Of a DNA stretch of 64,000 nucleotides, positions 1-12,709 are shown piece by piece. The position numbers and the translations under genes were made by a program. Numbering within the stretch: the first letter of the stretch is position 1; every line of letters begins with the position of its first letter. Under the pieces are notes generated by a model. The model made no database searches and was not told where the DNA came from. It saw only the letters and a list, made by a program, of their open reading frames with translations. The DNA is from Ptychodera flava (lineage: Eukaryota; Hemichordata; Enteropneusta; Ptychoderidae): contig NC_091935.1 in assembly GCF_041260155.1 (NCBI RefSeq), forward strand, positions 40,261,303 to 40,325,302. The letters run 5' to 3'.

Positions 1-878
1 AGCTGTCTGTCTCATGTCAACCAATGCCGTACTTTGCAGATTTGGTACTGAGAGATGACATCAAAAAGGCAAACGTTTGAGAGTCCATCTGTACATGCTT
101 GTCAAAATGTTTGTTTATAAAAATCGAATTTGAACTTGTGTGCTTCCCACATGTAACTCCGTTAGAGCAGTGAACTCATCCAAAAAGCCATGGATAATTA
201 AACATTTGCACAGGACTATACGTTACGTCATTTCGAATAAATATTACACCTCTCCTGGAGCTTGGGGTCAGCTAAGAGCTAGTGAGTGGCCTTGTAGTCA
301 TAACTGTGAATATTGCATGGATTTTTTGTACAATTTTCACTGACTGCGTACCGATCATCTCTTACTGGTTAGTTTAAATGCACCTCTTTGCATTTCAGCA
401 AGTTTTAACATTGAAATCTCATTTTCTCGTTTGAATTTTCATCCAAAATTTTTGTATCACATCCGTATCAGTGAACTTCAGGACGACGGTTTGTGGAGTG
501 ACCGTGATCGAGGGACCGTAAACGGTAAACTAACTTGTTTCAAACGGTGGACACTTGAAATCGTGGGTGTGTCGTTCCTACAAAGTTCTTTATCAACTGT
601 TTAAAAAGTCAAAGCAACCATAGAATTTTGAGTAGTCATATTCCAGTAGGTGCTTGTAACATGTTTTGCAAAAACAAGATGCTGTATCAGTGTTGCAGTC
701 AGGACATACCCTTGAAACAATGTCCTAAAAAGAGCTTGTTCCACATTCTTGCATCCTGTGGGTCACCTTGGGCACACTCTTGATTCAACTGTGTTGGGTG
801 TCATCTGTAAGTAATAGCTGTTACTGACAACGATCTAGGCTTTGTTTTGTATGATTATTTTGAGGCGTATATGTACTT
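1..878. other. Non-coding, no feature recognised
   Basis: Only short reading frames without splice context or recognisable protein similarity. I see no repeat structure here. Confidence 0.5.
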
Positions 879-1430
879 AAAAACTATCCACTGTTGATTG
901 ACCAATCAGAGTGCTCAATTTAGGGTGTTTTATTTACTCATAAAGCCCTGGTCACCAAATTCCAGAAACGAATGGCAGCGCCGTAGTAAAGTACTGTCCA
1001 ATCAAAAGTGAACATGTCATATTCTGTAGACATCTGGTACGTTTTAAAATTCAAATTTGGTAACACAGCGGAAACCAGCTGCAACACAAAATCTGCTGTG
1101 CCCTAGGGCATTTATATAATGTGCCCTAGGGCATTTATAGGATGTTCCATTACATTGGAAGGCTATTTCACAAATAAAAGTTTTAATTCATATCCTAAAC
1201 ATGTTACATTGACAAAGGGGAAGGTTGACGTAAACACATTGAAAACGAAAATATATCAGTTAGGGGCGATAGTTTTTAAGTCGGATAAAACCCTCGTACT
1301 CGGGCTCTTCTGGTATATAAAGTCCAACCCTACGATAAAATGTCTCGGCCTGCGGCCTCGACATTTTATCGTTGGGTTGGACTTTATATACCAGAAGAGC
1401 CCGAGTACGAGGGTTTTATCCTATACATAC
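879..1430 (+). repeat. Interspersed element with a terminal 140-bp palindrome, copy 1
   Basis: The segment is more than 90 percent identical by eye to 22913-23462, including CCAATCAGAGTGCTCAATT near one end and a doubled GTGCCCTAGGGCATTTATA. It ends in a near-perfect hairpin at about 1283-1422. The arms run from GGATAAAACCCTCGTACTCG to its reverse complement, with a three-base loop between GGCC arms. The 106-residue reading frame at 1119-1439 lies in this repeat and is not a gene. Confidence 0.8.
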
Positions 1431-1750
1431 TTTCTGTGATTAGGATTAAAGCATGCACATGATATTATAACACTTGCTTGTAGTCTGACTGAGCTTGATC
1501 TGATTGGTGGCAGATACAGTATATTGCTACAGTTACTTGCCGGAACTTCAAGCATAGTGATGAAGTCCTGGTTTGTTGAATTTTGTTTAATAAAACTAAT
1601 TTTTACATAAAAATACACAATTAGATTGACAACTGAGGCATGTTGTCCTGAAAATGTTCAAAAATGTCCAAAAAATAAACTATAGTGGGACACAGTGACC
1701 CCAGGTTTAAAATTCCTGGATGCAACTCTGCTGTGTGTTGCACCATGGCA

Positions 1751-1754
<4 letters not shown>

Positions 1755-1805
<51 letters not shown>

Positions 1806-1831
1806 AGAGAGAGAGAGAGGGGGGGAGAGGG
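1755..1831. repeat. (GA)n microsatellite
   Basis: Pure AG dinucleotides followed by G-rich interruptions. It produces the Ser/Leu-rich minus-strand reading frame at 1658-1951, which is an artefact. Confidence 0.95.
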
Positions 1832-2169
1832 ATTAACTACTGACAGTGAAGAGTGAGAATGATGATCACAATGATGATGTAATGTTGAATGTTCTGAACA
1901 GTGACAGTGATAGTGATTCAGACACTTATAGCAGATATCTCCAAGTGACATGATCTGCTAGAGTGTACACAACTTGGAAATCACGGTGTCAGTATTGATC
2001 AAAGCAAGTTTGAATTGTGTGAGTTCCAAAGTTTATCACTCACTAAGCACCCACAAATGTAGGACTGTCTTATTAACCAAGCTCCAATAGCTGTGACCCC
2101 TTGGCTATTTTTACAGTATTGTTAGGTCTGTGTATCAAGTGCAGTCTGGATCAAATACTTGAGGTGTAG

Positions 2170-2415
2170 TGAAATGTCCAGTATTTAGCACATCCTTAGG
2201 CCATATTTGTAAGGTCAGCATTGTTATTGTTGGAAACTGAATTCAAGTCTGGATTATAATTCAATGCACACGTATGGGCTTTGTTGACAAGCAGAATACT
2301 TCGCATACTGACATGCTGTAGGGAGTTGGACAGAAAACAGCATGTGATACACAGAACAAGAAAACTTAAAGCATGCCCAAAAGTTACAGCAAAACTGTAT
2401 GTTTCTGTGTTATCA
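2170..2415. repeat. Segment with a diverged, split paralogue at 13.88-16.17 kb
   Basis: Sequence around TTGAATTCAAGTCTGGAT and TTGTTGACAAGCAGAATACT recurs in diverged form at 13885-14024 and 16031-16170, where a transposon separates the two halves. It lies just past the likely 3' end of BABAM1. Its own identity is unknown. Confidence 0.6.
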
Positions 2416-2541
2416 ATTGCACCTTGATAAAACTGTAAGCATATTGTCATGTGTTACACAGTTGTTTCCATAGCCTTCGTGGTTGTATGTATGTACACAC
2501 ATAGACCCTAGAGAACTATACAAGTTCATAATACAGAGCAA

Positions 2542-2547
2542 TTTATT
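2542..2547 (-). terminator. Candidate BABAM1 poly(A) signal
   Basis: AATAAA on the minus strand, about 420 bases past the BABAM1 stop. It would give a plausible 3' UTR length. No transcript end can be seen, so this is only the nearest good hexamer I noticed. Confidence 0.4.
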
Positions 2548-2965
2548 TTTCCTGTTTGTTCATTACAGAAAATTGTCAAGTTAATCGCCTGTATTCATTA
2601 AAATATATATCTGAAAGATCTGAACACAATTTTCAACCACTGAATACTCTTAGCCTAAAGGGACCACAGTTTTCACAAAGGGCCCTAATAAGTTCTGCAG
2701 TACTTGTGGTCTCTCTGAAAGTAGCTTTTTGTTCCGTAACTTGACACACTATCCTCCATAGAGACACAGGGTTGTAACTGTTTACTTATAGGTTGAAAAT
2801 TAAACTCTGCTACAATTGGTTTCGATAAACAACAAAATATATTTACAACCAATCGCCACATTGTCACAATGTGTGATCACTTTTCTACAGAACACTTTGC
2901 CTGATGCATTGTTATCAATGCTACTTTCCAATATTTTTCCAATACTGTGTGGAATTACTGGCAAG

Positions 2966-3124
2966 TTAACTTAATCTGTAGCTAATGTCTTTCTGTACTG
3001 GTCTCTGCAGTGGATGAGCTACTAGTTTGGCCATGTTGTCATGTAGGTAAGTTGGATTTCTGCAAACTTCAAAAACAAACGACGTCCCTCTCTCATCTAA
3101 ATCACATAATCTGTCAAATATCAT
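2966..3124 (-). CDS. BABAM1: BABAM1 terminal coding exon 7
   Basis: Acceptor TTTATTTCAG at 3125. The exon encodes 52 residues and a TAA stop at 2966-2968. It contains DLDERGTSFVFEV and NMAKLVAHPLQRPVQ, matching human TKGTSYKYEV and MAKLLAHPLQRPCQ, the C-terminal region. Confidence 0.93.
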   Translation of the reverse strand: MIFDRLCDLDERGTSFVFEVCRNPTYLHDNMAKLVAHPLQRPVQKDISYRLS

Positions 3125-6100
3125 CTGAAATAAACAAAAAGAACCGTTTAATATTACAGCACCTTACAAAGTGCTTTTGACTTATTACATATATGAAGCA
3201 CACAATATGTTCTACAAATAGACCATTTCTCACAGAATGTAACCAACAGAGTTAGTGAAAGTTAGCTCCAAATATCTGTAAAATCTCAGTGTTTTTAATC
3301 CATGAGTTTTAAAGGACATATAACTTCTGTAATACATGGGTGTACATCTATGTTAAAAACACATTCAGAAAATGGTTTCTTGGGTATCAAATTGGAAATC
3401 ATACAGAAATTGATGTGTGTAATATTTGTTCCGAATATGAACACAAACAATGTCTATTGTTAATCTAGGAATGAAGAGGGAATTGTCCTTATCATATAAA
3501 CCAGGAGCACTGCACTTACTCCTTAATGACGTCACTGTAAGGAACAGCACTTTCAGAGATGATGCCATGTGTAAAATACTAAGAACAATGCAAGTGCTTA
3601 CTACTAAAATAACATTTGATAGATATTTTGTTCCCTAGTATTCAGTGTTTTACATATGACTGATGAATTAAAACACCTGCAGCACTGGTGATACAGAAAA
3701 CCACTGACTTAGACAAGAACCTTGATGACATAGCAATCATCATCAGAACAGATACTTTCATCATTCACATTGATTCACATGACAGAATACATGTACTGTA
3801 ATACTGTATTGTATTAATGTCATGCGGATACAAAGTGAAAAATAAGGCAGGTGCTTTGGACTGTCCTTGGTGTCAGCAATATTGACAGACAGAGCAAAGG
3901 GAAATTACTTCACATTCAAGTGACAACACAGAGAGCGTCATAAAGTATTGAACTGCAATATATAATTTAACAAGCCTGGTCATGGTACAAGGGAAGACAA
4001 CACAAACACAAAAAGAAACTGATAAAAAAATTAAGCAAACAGACCAAGTGTTGATTTGTGTCACTTATTTGCCAACAACAAAGCAAAGGAAGAATCTAGT
4101 TTATGGATTGAAGGATTGAAGGACTGCTGGCATACACCACTTTATGAATTTCATCTTTCCTTACTTATCTTGCAATTTTTGAAATCTTCACAAATGCCTC
4201 TGCTTCATGGACAATGACTTCATTCCGTCTTTTTGTAATTTAGTAACTTTTCAACGATTATGGTATCACATGGATTAGCTATGGATATCTGATTATGTGA
4301 TAGTTGAATTATGTACCATTAGGTAAAGTCAAAGCTGCGAAAATTGCACAAACGTATCCTATGAGTTGAAGCAATTCATAAAAGATGATGTATAGTATTA
4401 ATTCAAACAGGCTGTACAAATGTTCATGTTTATTGGTGTGTAGTTCCTCATTTCCTTGGGCCAATCAGCTGTTCATCAACCATGCTGACAGAAGTGTATG
4501 TGAACTGCCAAACAAGCCTTGAAGTTCATGGTCATTAGTCTGGGTCAATGTCATTATTAAATGACCAGATAATCAAAACAGTTAATGAAAGAAAAGCTGC
4601 ACAAATTACACTGACCTGATACTTGCAACATAATCAGAGTACTGGTTGTCTGTACATGAAAGTCATTTTGATTGGTAGGGCCTTTCATACAGATATGAAT
4701 AACAGCCTTTCACTTACATTGTGACTATCTTTATTTATTTGACACTTTTACAGTTATGTATTATTATTACTTTGTACACTGAGTGACTTTATGTAAGCAT
4801 TCTATGCATTCTTGATAACAAAGGTTTAAAAAAAGTGACTTTGTCACTGCTACATCCCTGTGGTATGATAAATATCCCTTCAGTTTAATACCTGTGGTAT
4901 GATAACTATCCCTTCAGTTTAATACCTGTGGTATGATAACTATCCCTTCAGTTTAATACCTGTGGTATGATAACTATCCCTTCAGTTTAATACCTGTGGT
5001 ATGATAACTATGCCTTCAGTTTAATACCTGTGGTATGATAACTATCCCTTCAGTTTAATACCTGTGGTATGATAACTATTGGTATGATAACTATCCCTTC
5101 AGTTTAATACCTGTGGTATGATAACTATCCCTTCAGTTTAATACCTGTGGTATGATAACTATCCCTTCAGTTTAATACTACAATGTTTTCATGGTTGCAT
5201 CATAGACACTGTAAGTTACCTATTGTACTTCTTTAATGGAAAGGTCAGTTTTAGAAATCTCACAAAGATACAAACCTCCTTCAACTTTTCAAATATTTTC
5301 TAACTTTCCTGATTTGTTAAAACCTTGCACTAACATTAAAAACAGTGCAGCAAATGCTAAACCTTAGAATTCCCCCTCATCATAGATTACCCAAAGCTCA
5401 AAAAAGCTACAAGGGTCTGGATTGTGAGACAACACACCAGACATAAGAACTATACCAACTTTGATAGCCATTATGTTTTGTTCTTTAATATTTAGACGTT
5501 ATTACCCACCATGGTCTCACTCTGTTCCTGTGCTGTGTCTGCATACAGCTGAACTGGCAATATTGGGTAACAACCAATTTATTATATACCCATGGCCAGA
5601 ATTTTACAAGTGATATGAAAGACCTTAAATTTTGAAGCTTTACTTTCATTCCACCATGTGCATAAATATGGAAATATATATGTCAACAGACTTCATTCAT
5701 AAACTATACAACTTCGAACCTGTTTTTCAAAGAAGTTATATATATGTGTCAATTCCTCCATATCTCAATGAATACCGTGAGAAAAGATATCGGGATTCAA
5801 AAAAAAATCGCACTGGAAGAACTTTTTATGGTGCAATATGTTTTTACAGGTGTTACTGGTCACAAACTTTCCTCTACTTCAAGTCTCTCCCATTTTTTAT
5901 TGTTGTATGGAGCAGAGAGAGGCAGCCATTTTGTTTACTTACACAGAGAGTTGCCATGTCAACAGGTGTCTTGTATTTAACACTGCTGTCATGCCATGTG
6001 CTCACTACCTTTTTTGCAGGTAGACCATAGCATGCGAACGGTAGAATATTTGCTAGAGCTTGTCCCAAAAAGTACAAGAACTTTAATAGAATAACCATGG

Positions 6101-9100
6101 ATAACATCACAAGATTCAACATATTATTCCCGTATTTAGCTGCTTGAAATACTCTTAAAGCCGCTCAAATTTTCATGTCAGCAACATCACATCGTAGGTG
6201 GAGGATGGCAGCCATTTTGTTTGTTTACTTTGTTTACTATCAAGTTCAAAATGTAGTTCAGGAACACTCAAAAAATATCCTGGCTGATATTTTATGGTAA
6301 AACTTCACACAGGATGAGGAGATATGGGCATGGAAATATGGAAAACCTTTAAATTTGGTATCATCTTCAAAAAATGGTTCCCACACCACATGACAAATAA
6401 CACAGTGCACAAGATTTCTGATCACCATAGAGTCATTCTGTGTAGCAATATGAATGTGAAACAGTGTCAGTTGAACTCACCTCACAGTTGTTATCATCAT
6501 TTGGTAGTTCATGAATGTAGAAAGCATCAAGAAAGAAATACGGTGATTGCATCATAGACTGCATCACCTGAAAATGTAATTCAGAACAAATGAAGAAACA
6601 TAGATTGTAAACAATTAGATCCTATCTCTGTAATGTGCGTGTCAAATTTTACAACATCAGCCAACAAAACATATGGAAAGCTGCCTCATTAACTAAGGAC
6701 ATATTTTATTAAACGCAGGTCTGATTTCTTGCCAGAATATCAAAATATTATCTTGACAAGCCACACAATATAAGTGAGAGTGGCAAGTACAACGGTAAAG
6801 CAGATCTTGGATTATGATGGAAGGACTGATTTGTTTCATGAAGAATGGGAACAATACTCAGATGCAAAGAAATCTTTGGAGTTAAAATTGGGGGCAGTTT
6901 TTGGGGGGTCTGTTTTGACACTATTGGAAATATGCTGCATTGACACAATGCCATTGCATGGCTTCCCTATTGTCTCTGTTTTGCATTTAGTTTATAGCAT
7001 CAACATGGTTAAATACATGTGTGACATGCTGGGGTGCTGGTTGTGGGTACGGTAGTTTGTTCCAATAACTTGATTTTGTATGAACATGAATGGCTGATTG
7101 TAATGTGTTCATTGGCAAATCAGACTGTTGTAAATTGTAAGTGTGAAAGCTCATGTTAAAGTTGGCAATATAGTACATTCCGTTACATTGGAGTAAAGCG
7201 GTAGGTTTTCTTCTCTAAATTGTTATCAGCCAGGAATATTTTTGTTAAGGCTGATTATAGATATAAACCAGGTTTAAATAATCTCTGAGTTTTCCCTTCT
7301 TGGAAAATCTTAATTTTCTTTTAGATTTGACCAGGTGAATGAGATACTGTGACATAAAAATATCAGCTGACTTCCAAAGTGGAAAGTTACAACCAATTAC
7401 TAATTCTACACTGAAAGATTGACTGAGTTTATGGTTTTGGTACTGAGATACATAGCAGTTCTGACCTACCTGTCTTCCATTGGAAAATTCTGGCATACAA
7501 TGTGATCGGCCATAGATAAGTACAGTACGAATGATATATGGTGGCGGAATAGTCTGTATGTCACCTTCAAGATTGGGTAGATGGGTTCTTTCAGAGCTGA
7601 TGATGAATAACAATGAATGGTGATCTTTATAATGGGTAAAATGATACACTGTTAGAATTGTACTGATACTGTACAACACCTCACACCAGTCTCTGTATAC
7701 TGTGGCCTCATTCCTTGACAACATTTCAGAAGATTTTATTCTATTTATCAGAGGAAATAAAATTTCAAAAATTGCCAGGCTGTTGTTTTTTGGAAGCATG
7801 CTCAATTTTTGATGAACTTGAAATAAAAGTATCTTCAACAAAGTTTCATTTTATTTGAGATGTAATCTTTTCAATGTACATGTCTGTACATGGATACGTT
7901 TTATATTTGAAGTATCAAAATTATACAGCTTATTGGCAGCTGTTCATAACTTTCATTGCTAACATTTTCTGAACTGTCATGATCTCAAATGAGACTTTCA
8001 ATATATTTCAACTTAGTTAAAAATTATTTAAGATTTGCAAAGTAACTGAACCACTATAACATCTTGTAGCAATAAAGCCATGATGAAATTCATTTCAAAA
8101 GTCAGCTACCAGTCTTTATCAGTTCATCTACTCTATTTCAAATTTGTCTGCGTGATTGAATGTTACCAATACATTTCAATATTAATCATATCTGTATGAA
8201 TTGTGTGTATTTAAGTTTCCCTTCTTCAATTCATAATTTTGGTTTAAGTTAATCTGCTGTACTTTTTTAACATGTGATATTAGATATATTCCATTAATTA
8301 CTTTGGGTGAATGGGTAGATTCCATTATTCACAAAGGGGTAAATACTCACATGACTTCAAAGAGAGAAGACATATCAAATGAATCATATTCAGTTTCACT
8401 TTCCAGATCACCTAACACATAACAGAATTCCTCAGTGTTACTGGTAAAGTTATGCATCTGCAAAAATAAAAGAACAGATAAGTCATACCAAAGCCAGTAC
8501 TCATCAAACTAAAATTATTCCAGACTTATTCCACAAATATTCTGCAAAATTGATCCAGCGAGAAGTAATTTGTATTTGTACCTACCCATAATGCATTGTC
8601 TTGAAGTACAACTAATGCAAATTCATGCGTTCTGTTCATGGCAGCTTTTGTATGTACAAATATAGTCATAGCTCTTTTCACCATTTGCAGAGACTGGTAT
8701 CTTGTCCTGCAGTATGAAAACATATCAACTGAGCTTTTTAATGTTAGTGCCATCACAAATATCATCATCATAAAATAATATTAGATACATGAAAAAGGAC
8801 AAAGCAAAACTGAATATCATGTTGTTATTTGCAGGTACAATATTCCAGCTACAAGAGACACTACTGTAGAATGTTACCTTGACAGGAGATAGTGACATAA
8901 AATTGTAACAAGTCACCACAGAGAGAAAACTGATACAGAACAATGTTCAATGTGGAGATGGCAATGTCCTATCACAATGCAGACATATTGGCCTTCACAG
9001 ATCTGAACAGACCCTATGCAGTGCCTGTCACAGAGATGTGGTAAAAGTCTGTTTTCGTAAAGACAGTCCAGAGTTGTAACACCGGCTGCAATATAGCTTT

Positions 9101-11444
9101 CTATACAATGTGGGCAAGTTATTGCTGTATATATGTACATATACAGTGCTGTGTACACAGATATATGTGACAAATGACTGGATACAGTTCCGTGCACACA
9201 GGCATATGAAAAGGCCTAAAAAATTGCAGATTTTTTCATACATGTATTGCTTAAGGGTGATTGAGTCACTAAATTTTCACCAACAATTTTTGTTATTTTT
9301 CTCTAACAGTAAGACTTATATGAGAGGATGAGATTACGACAAAAAAATAAATATGTCACCAGATTAATTTGGCAGCTAGAAGGATTTGAAATACACCCAC
9401 TTTATCCCATTCAAATGACAGAAATTGTATGTCTCCTGTAAGCGTTGCCCTTTCTTGAAATGCTGCACTACTGTTTTATTTACATGTGAACCACATTGAA
9501 TAATAAATGAAAGTTTAGCTATTTTTTCTGCTGAAAATGTGCATAAGAATTTAAATTATCACTCCTCAGACCTTCCAAAACAACAGTTAAAAGCTGTTGC
9601 AAATTTAAATGTAATGACCACACCTTATCCATACTCTGTAGAATTATTTAGATTCCCAATCCAACAATTTTGTTTATTTTCACATAAATTATTGTTCAGA
9701 TATTGCACATTATATGCATCAAATAAAAATATGGGGTCACCAACCTATTTACAATGCTACATCGCTTACCATCACCCCCAACCTATATGTGAAATGGGAA
9801 AAATCACAATTTGATGAGAAATATGTCCTTTTAAAATTATTTTGTTGAGATTTGTGAATATATCAACATTCAAACATTTTAAACTTACAACTCAAAGGTA
9901 ATATAATGATCATTCAATCATCACTTACAACGTCCGCTTTCATGCTAAAAGCTCTGACAATAAGTTGTATGAAGATACGGTAGATTTCAATCAAAACCAT
10001 GGTGTACTTTTTACAGTGAGCATGGTCCCGTACAGTGGACACGCGCGTCATAGAATGCATGTTCTATTTTTTGCAGCTATGATGACGTAGCAAGTGACTC
10101 GATCACCCTTAAACACGTAAAGTGTAGGCAATGTTTAAGATCAAAACAGTCTGAAATCTTGCAAATTTTGAGATCTTGCCACAGGTCTGAAATTGACTGG
10201 GTAAAGCTCTGCTTGTAACACAAGTTTCAGACTGATGTATAAGGAAGCTATGGATAGAGTCAGAATTTACACATCTGTCTACAGAAATGTACTGTCAGAC
10301 TTGACACAGGTCTGTGAGTAGATCTCTGGATTTCTTCTTGTGCATGACAAAATTCTATCAACCTTCAACTGTGACACAAAATTAAAGGGGGCATTACATA
10401 TTACATAATCTGTTTGTTAGATACAATTTTCTACAAATACGGTGTTCAATAAATTTCAGTAGTTGGCTGAGTTAGAATGCACATCAAGGACAGATATTCT
10501 GACACTGAATTTTTAAAACACTTTTCTAATTTTCCACCAGTGGAAATTCATTTTGAGACTTTACAGTGAATAAAGTTTTCGCTTTCTTATTTTTGTGAAC
10601 ATCAAACATTTATTACTTTCCAGCCATTTTCATTTCAAGTTTCTGTAGATCTTAAATAATTTGGTTTCTCTTGTACCAAAATTTAGACAGTGGGACCTCC
10701 CCCCTTTTTATTCTTGATTTAATTTGCATGGTTGAAAGTTTTTTGAGGTAACTTTGAGCAAAAGTTTAAGTCATTCATGTATGGAGCGCACACTACCACA
10801 TCCCCAGATTGATATCTTGATGTTTACTTTTTTATATAATGAGCAGTTGAAGCTTGATAAGAAAGGAGTGTTAATATTTCCAAACAGGAGTGTAAAGCTT
10901 TGCAAACATACGTAAGTCACTATTTATTTCACTGTTTTGAGCATTTCAGAAGAATATTACTCCTCTCTAGCTGGGTCAAATTTATGTGAAATTTTCACTT
11001 TTTATTCTTTAAATACTGTACATAAATACTACATGCTTATTTCATCATGCCAGTTATTGGTACATGTACTTACCCATCCTTTGAAACAAATGGTGTATTG
11101 TTCATTTCAGCAGACAAATCCAAACAAAGTATCTACAAAGAAACAGGAAGGTCAAAAATTAAACTGTGAACAGCCACTTTTGGTCTTTGCCCACTGGGGC
11201 AACTTGAACATTTTGCTGGGCACAGCACTCGCCCTCGAGATTTCAGCTTGCGGTTTTGGGGAAAGCATATTCCTTATTGCTACACTGGTATTTAAGGCAA
11301 AGGTCACAAGTCACACTGTCACAAGAAAATGACTGAATCTATTCTACTCATTTACAAATGTCGTATAAGCTGAATACTGGAGTACTGGAAAATCTGAATT
11401 TCTATTTACATTTGATCGTTGGAGCCTAATAATAATAAACATAC

Positions 11445-11523
<79 letters not shown>

Positions 11524-12019
11524 GGGGGGAGGGAGGGAGGGAGAGAGGGAGAGAGAGATACCCTGCATGTGTTACATACTCAATAAAATTACTAATTACT
11601 ACACATACTATTTTTTCGGGGCAGTTTACTTTTGGTACTATTTGTCTGGGGTCATCATTGGTTTCTGTATCAGAACTTGAATCTGAAAGAAGAAATTCTT
11701 CATCATCTTCGAATTTTTCTTGGCGCACATAGCCATCCTCTTCATCTGGACGCACTGTCTCTTCAAAGTCTTTCATTGCAACACCTCCTCCAGCGATTGG
11801 TTGATTTATTGATGGCTGTGGTAGTCGATTGTTTTCACTCACATTGGATTCCTCTAAAACGTCAACGGTTTGGGGCACTGTACGTCCACTGTCCGTCTTG
11901 TCCTGGTCACAAGTATTATGATCTCTAGCGTCAGTTGTACTGACACAGGAAGTTTCTTCTGGGGTGCTTCCTGGTCGCGACACAGCAGGTAGCTCTCTTT
12001 CAGAACTGTCCATATCCAT
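2966..12019 (-). CDS. BABAM1: BABAM1 (MERIT40), BRISC and BRCA1-A complex member 1
   Basis: Seven coding exons on the minus strand join in phase to give 356 residues: 11609-12019, 11074-11132, 8586-8706, 8351-8457, 7470-7596, 6481-6567 and 2966-3124. The human protein is about 329 residues. All introns have GT-AG borders. The first ~125 residues are acidic, Ser-rich and poorly conserved. Conserved landmarks follow: VNCPEKI, then ILCLDLSAEM at the first strand of the VWA-like fold, THEFALVVL, IPPPYIIRTVLIYGR, SPYFFLDAFYIHE, and a C-terminal block with MAKLVAHPLQRP. In the family this scaffold protein binds BABAM2 (BRE) and holds the BRCC36 deubiquitinase together in the nuclear BRCA1-A and cytoplasmic BRISC complexes. 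The MIDAS-like motif reads DLSAE rather than DxSxS, as expected for a VWA-like domain that need not bind metal. The acidic tail after the last block in human is absent: the protein ends SYRLS. Confidence 0.95.
4857..5178. repeat. 34-bp minisatellite in BABAM1 intron 6
   Basis: About 9.5 tandem copies of a 34-bp unit containing CTGTGGTATGATAACTATCC and CTTCAGTTTAATAC. One partial copy near 5080 interrupts the register. Confidence 0.95.
6481..6567 (-). CDS. BABAM1: BABAM1 coding exon 6
   Basis: An 87-bp, phase-0 exon encoding VMQSMMQSPYFFLDAFYIHE and then LPNDDNNCE. It lies between acceptor CATTTTCAG and donor GTGAGTT and matches human FQCPYFFFDVVYIH. Confidence 0.93.
7470..7596 (-). CDS. BABAM1: BABAM1 coding exon 5
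   Basis: Acceptor TTCATCATCAG and donor GTAGGTC. It encodes SERTHLPNLEGDIQTIPPPY, then IIRTVLIYGRSHCMPEFSNGRQ, the most conserved block of the family. The open frame continues upstream into the intron, so the true start is set by phase and by the match to human BABAM1. Confidence 0.94.
8351..8457 (-). CDS. BABAM1: BABAM1 coding exon 4
   Basis: Acceptor ATTTTTGCAG and donor GTGAGTA. It encodes MHNFTSNTEEFCYVLGDLES to SSLFEV and matches the human segment from LTSDPRELC to GLFSLI. Length 107 bp, leaving two bases of an Ile codon. Confidence 0.92.
8586..8706 (-). CDS. BABAM1: BABAM1 coding exon 3
   Basis: Acceptor ATACTGCAG and donor GTAGGTA. The exon begins with the third base of a codon and encodes TRYQSLQMVKRAM to THEFALVVLQDNALW, the helix and second strand of the VWA-like domain. 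Length 121 bp, leaving phase 0. Confidence 0.94.
11074..11132 (-). CDS. BABAM1: BABAM1 coding exon 2
   Basis: A 59-bp exon encoding ILCLDLSAEMNNTPFVSKD plus two bases. The acceptor follows a pyrimidine tract ending in TTTGTAG and the donor is GTAAGTA. It matches the first beta strand of the VWA-like domain (human ICLDLSEEM) and is too short to stand out as a long reading frame. Confidence 0.93.
11451..11559. repeat. Compound (AG)n / (AGAC)n / (AGGG)n microsatellite in BABAM1 intron 1
   Basis: It begins about 50 bases downstream of the exon 1 donor in the direction of transcription. It accounts for the Ser/Leu-rich tail of the long reading frame over exon 1. Confidence 0.9.
11609..12019 (-). 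CDS. BABAM1: BABAM1 coding exon 1
   Basis: Start codon at 12017-12019 (first residues MDMDSSERELP). The exon encodes 137 residues of low-conservation acidic sequence and ends in VNCPEKI at a donor reading GTATGTG, phase 0. The long minus-strand reading frame that continues past the donor into the GA microsatellite is not coding. Confidence 0.9.
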
Positions 12020-12330
12020 TGAGTCTTGGTTCTCGGGCGCGTCACCTCTTATAAACTGTGTATGTTCGTCCGTTGAAGACAGCTAGCTCTAAGTTCACGA
12101 TTATGGATGACCTGGCCTACACCATGAAGGTATAACCCGAAGGGTAGAACCTCGGATCTTAGATGCGACCCCTATTAAAGAACGAGTCTACAACGAAACT
12201 ATGACAATGCAGTGATGCCCAGAAAGTATGACCCCAGGCGTGAACCCTATAATATTTTCGTGCGCAGCGCAGCCAGCGGTAGAAATGGGGCAGGGACAAC
12301 CCGACGACAAACGGAAATCGGTAAGGATAA
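12020..12330 (-). promoter_or_regulatory. BABAM1 5' flank (UTR and probable promoter)
   Basis: This stretch upstream of the BABAM1 ATG has more CpG than its surroundings and no coding signal. A promoter is inferred from position only. No TATA box or transcription start can be fixed. Confidence 0.35.
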
Positions 12331-12700
12331 TCCATTTTAACCAAGGGATGGATACATTGAAACAGTTGAAAAGATGGAAGTGTTCAAAACTTGTTTTTAA
12401 GTAGGAAAACATGATTAAAAATCCACAACTCTTCAGGACAAAACGAGCGTAGTCGCATGATTCACAGGCGCTTGTGGGCTGGGGATGTCTGCTTTATCGA
12501 TCGTTTGCTCGATCTCTCTCTTGATAGCGGTACTCTTTGCTCTTTCCTCCACAGGAACTTGTTGGAGTAGAGGGTAGAGCAAAGAGTACGCGGTCGATAG
12601 TTGCAGTGGAGAGCAGAAGAAAAAGTGCGCGATAGATAGAGCAGACAATTGACCTATGAAGCAGAATACGTAGCCCACGAGCACCCGTGGCACAGCCGCT
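12331..12700. other. Non-coding flank with a small inverted repeat
   Basis: No gene. A dyad at about 12527-12592 has arms GTACTCTTTGCTCT and AGAGCAAAGAGTAC, separated by about 38 bases. Confidence 0.5.
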
Positions 12701-12709
12701 TTTCGTTAA

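Noticed and set aside
1119..1439. 106-residue frame shared with 23153-23353
   Set aside because: It is part of an interspersed repeat, and the two copies do not keep the frame to the same end.
7597..7841. Upstream extension of BABAM1 exon 5
   Set aside because: The frame is open, but phase, the acceptor at 7597-7598 and the match to human BABAM1 place the exon start at 7596. The rest is intron.
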